Below are positions 22,301-22,982 of a DNA stretch of 22,982 bases, piece after piece. The stretch is from contig JADGJT010000276.1 in NCBI GenBank assembly GCA_027604005.1, positions 9,198 through 32,179 on the forward strand, given 5' to 3'. The notes beneath the pieces are model-generated. The model saw nothing but the letters and a program-made list of their open reading frames with translations, was not told where the DNA came from and did not search any database. The translations under genes were made by a program, and so were the position numbers. Source of the stretch: Dinochytrium kinnereticum (lineage: Eukaryota; Chytridiomycota; Chytridiomycetes; Chytridiales; Chytridiaceae). Numbering within the stretch: position 1 is the first letter of the stretch; each line of letters starts with the position of its first letter.

Positions 22301-22982
22301 CAAGATTTGCTTTCTTTTCTTGATGCATTATTAACTCCTTTTTTTTACCAGCGGCAGAAAAGGGTATGTATCAGATTCAACTGGTCTTTCTGTTTAGTGG
22401 CTGACGTGTCTCCCTCCCCATCCCCCCCCCCCCTTGCAGAATGAGAGGGTATGTATTTTATTTATGCTTCTGGTTAAATGGGATGGCATCTAATTATTTT
22501 TTTTTTTCCCCAAAAAATTAATATCTTTTTCTGATCCTACCTACCGATAGCTTGATGAACCGGTGAGTGATCTTTCCTTCCTCCCTTCTTTCTTTTCACA
22601 ATCGAGATCAACTCCTGATTATTCCTTAATCAATTCAGTGGCAAGAGAATGCTCCGTAACAAGATGGGCCGATTCGGTCGTGGTAAATTCGGCCGCGGCA
22701 TGATGAAACGCATGCGTGGTGGTATGCGTGGGAGGGGCGGTAGGCGCGGACGCGGTGGACGCATGGGAGGTCGTCGTGGTCGCAGCGGTCGTGGGGGCCG
22801 TCGCGGTGGTCGTGGAGGCCGTCGTGGTGGTCGTGGTGGTCGTGGTGGTCGTCGGGGTCGCCGTGGCGGACGTAGTGGCCGTCGCGGTGGACGTGGGAAC
22901 CGTAGCAACCAAATGCAGCAGCAGGGTGGAGGCGGTGATGCTGGAGGGGGAGGAGGCGATGCGGGTGGTGGAGGCGATGCGG
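16322..22982 (+). CDS. Microexon gene: secreted, highly basic repeat protein, 66 exons seen, 3' partial
   Basis: Exon 1 (16322-16560) is followed by 64 microexons and exon 66 (22639 to window end, still open), giving 550 complete codons. Exon positions are in the block entries below. Every intron is phase 2, every internal exon is a multiple of 3, and introns average 77 nt. All 65 donors fit GTRNG (44 GTAAG, 9 GTGAG, 5 GTATG, 4 GTAGG, 3 GTACG) and all acceptors are AG after T-rich tracts. CTAAC/TGAC-like branch-point candidates are visible in many introns. Exon 1 encodes a signal peptide (MKALGSLGLLLLMILQAVAA, cut probably before QYS), a GR-rich stretch and an acidic patch DDEEEN. The microexons encode basic modules of 4, 8 and 12 residues, and exon 66 encodes RG repeats then GGGGDA repeats. 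No family is recognised. The architecture recalls helminth microexon genes and, by charge layout, secreted cationic peptide precursors; both are analogies. Other possibilities are a structural, nucleic-acid-binding or cell-wall protein. Confidence 0.9.
16644..17403 (+). other. Microexon block A, exons 2-11
   Basis: Exons: 16644-16658 (15 nt), then 12-nt exons at 16734-16745, 16803-16814, 16884-16895, 16954-16965, 17036-17047, 17128-17139, 17231-17242, 17309-17320 and 17392-17403. With split codons resolved, each 12-nt exon adds four residues, giving units such as LLKF, AAKK, LIKF, GAKK, GIKK and GVKK. Introns here are 57-91 nt. Alternating aliphatic and lysine positions would make a cationic amphipathic helix. 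Confidence 0.9.
17404..17987 (+). repeat. Four 146-bp tandem units, each carrying two 12-nt microexons (exons 12-19)
   Basis: Units start at 17404, 17550, 17696 and 17842, an exact 146-bp period: intron 59, exon 12, intron 63, exon 12. Exons: 17463-17474, 17538-17549, 17609-17620, 17684-17695, 17755-17766, 17830-17841, 17901-17912, 17976-17987. The first three units are nearly identical in introns as well as exons; the second half of the fourth is diverged. The encoded repeat is the octapeptide FAGNKLKK, ending FGGN-KLKN in the last unit. Confidence 0.95.
18058..19192 (+). other. Microexon block C, exons 20-31
   Basis: Exons: 18058-18069, 18137-18148, 18220-18231, 18315-18326, 18408-18419, 18493-18504, 18566-18574 (9 nt), 18664-18681 (18 nt), 18760-18771, 18876-18887, 18959-18970, 19148-19192 (45 nt, or 48 if the upstream TAG of a TAGTAG acceptor is used). 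Residues move from Asn/Lys units (KIKN, FAKN, QVKS, FARN) to Gly/Arg units, and the 45-nt exon encodes GGGRGGRGGGRGG. The intron before it is 177 nt, twice the usual length. Confidence 0.85.
19059..19065 (+). pseudogene. Candidate 7-nt microexon relic inside the 177-nt intron
   Basis: TCTGTGC sits between an 88-nt segment (18971-19058) that begins GTAAGT and ends TTTAG, and an 82-nt segment (19066-19147) that begins GTATCA and ends TAG. Both flanks have normal intron length. Including 7 nt would shift the frame of everything downstream, so it is most simply a decayed or skipped microexon. An assembly indel is the alternative. Confidence 0.5.
19271..20165 (+). other. Microexon block D, exons 32-41, all 12 nt
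   Basis: Exons: 19271-19282, 19396-19407, 19492-19503, 19584-19595, 19672-19683, 19770-19781, 19854-19865, 19980-19991, 20075-20086, 20154-20165. They encode GLKG, MLKG, GLKN, FAKN, GMKK, LARG, GLKK, FAKG, GLKN and FARG. An aliphatic-Lys type exon mostly alternates with an Ala-Lys/Arg type exon. Introns are 67-114 nt. Confidence 0.9.
20242..20837 (+). repeat. Microexon block E, exons 42-48, alternating 24 nt and 12 nt
   Basis: Exons: 20242-20265 (24), 20355-20366 (12), 20439-20462 (24), 20547-20558 (12), 20635-20658 (24), 20731-20742 (12), 20814-20837 (24). The 24-nt exons encode GLKRGLGG-type octapeptides and the 12-nt exons encode MLKG or MAKG. The strict size alternation suggests duplication of a 12+24 pair. 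Confidence 0.9.
20913..21748 (+). repeat. Microexon block F, exons 49-56, eight 36-nt exons
   Basis: Exons: 20913-20948, 21030-21065, 21145-21180, 21257-21292, 21375-21410, 21488-21523, 21600-21635, 21713-21748. Each encodes a dodecapeptide of the form MLKGGMRRGLGG (or GGMRGKLGG). Exons 49 and 51 are almost identical, as are 50 and 52, and their introns are related, giving a 232-bp duplicated unit (20913 and 21145). Each 36-nt exon equals a 12-nt exon joined to a 24-nt exon of block E with no intron between. Confidence 0.95.
21822..22562 (+). other. Microexon block G, exons 57-65
   Basis: Exons: 21822-21833 (12), 21902-21925 (24), 21999-22010 (12), 22073-22096 (24), 22178-22189 (12), 22280-22291 (12), 22352-22363 (12), 22440-22448 (9), 22551-22562 (12). 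The split 12+24 arrangement returns after the fused block, with MLKR followed by GMRGGLKN, and MMRG followed by GMRGKFGR. The acceptor of exon 64 uses a poly-C rather than poly-T tract. Confidence 0.88.
22639..22982 (+). other. Exon 66: RG-rich domain then GGGGDA repeats, runs off the window
   Basis: It continues phase 2 from exon 65 and encodes GKRMLRNKMGRFGRGKFGRG, then a long run of RGG, RRG and RGGRGG motifs, then SNQMQQQ and the start of GGGGDA repeats. No stop is reached. RG-rich stretches usually bind RNA or are arginine-methylated in nuclear proteins; here they sit behind a signal peptide. Minus-strand ORFs over this exon are only its GC-rich shadow. Confidence 0.9.

Noticed and set aside
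16644..22562. Regularly spaced short repeats that could suggest a CRISPR array or satellite DNA
   Set aside because: Each short conserved segment is bounded by AG and GTRNG, keeps one reading frame with the next, and the spacers are T-rich introns with branch-point-like motifs. The signal peptide exon and RG exon at the ends confirm a gene.
22619..22912. Minus-strand Thr-rich and Pro/Arg-rich ORFs
   Set aside because: They are shadows of the RG-rich exon 66 on the plus strand and depend only on its GC-rich repeat.

Overview
The window reads as nuclear DNA of an intron-rich, flagellated eukaryote. Genes are interrupted by many short GT-AG introns (about 57-115 nt, T-rich before the acceptor). 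Two genes belong to families of the microtubule/axoneme world: an EML/EMAP WD-repeat protein and a SPATA4/SPEF1-type calponin-homology protein. A zoosporic (chytrid-like) fungus is the most economical guess, but the sequence does not prove the lineage.

Layout. 1-69 holds an ambiguous edge fragment. About 298-1291 (+) is a small multi-exon gene of unknown family with a glycine-rich tail. 1292-3548 has no gene I can support. 3549-5691 (+) is a two-exon gene whose C-terminus looks like a degenerate histidine-kinase-type ATPase domain. 6424-10231 (+) is a 14-exon EML gene (672 aa). It converges with a 7-exon minus-strand gene, 14612-11164, encoding a 965-aa CH-domain protein. 14613-16321 is a divergent intergenic region with an unconvincing ORF and an (ATCC)n repeat.

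The outstanding object is 16322-22982 (+): one gene, still open at the window edge, whose coding sequence I could follow through 66 exons. Exon 1 (239 nt) encodes a signal peptide and an acidic patch. Exons 2-65 are 64 consecutive microexons: 45 of 12 nt, 2 of 9, 1 of 15, 1 of 18, 6 of 24, 8 of 36 and 1 of 45. Exon 66 is an RG-rich exon. All 65 introns are phase 2, every microexon is a multiple of three, and every donor is GTRNG with G at +5. Introns average 77 nt, so in the microexon tract 1,068 coding nt are spread over about 6 kb. Any microexon or set of microexons could be skipped without changing frame. The product is a secreted, very basic repeat protein built from 4-, 8- and 12-residue modules such as LKKFAGNK and MLKGGMRRGLGG.

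The locus also records how it grew. There are four 146-bp tandem units, each with two microexons. A 232-bp unit is duplicated. Eight 36-nt exons look like precise fusions of a 12-nt and a 24-nt exon. One double-length intron contains an out-of-frame 7-nt exon relic.

All assignments come from reading the sequence by eye; no search, alignment or splice predictor was run.
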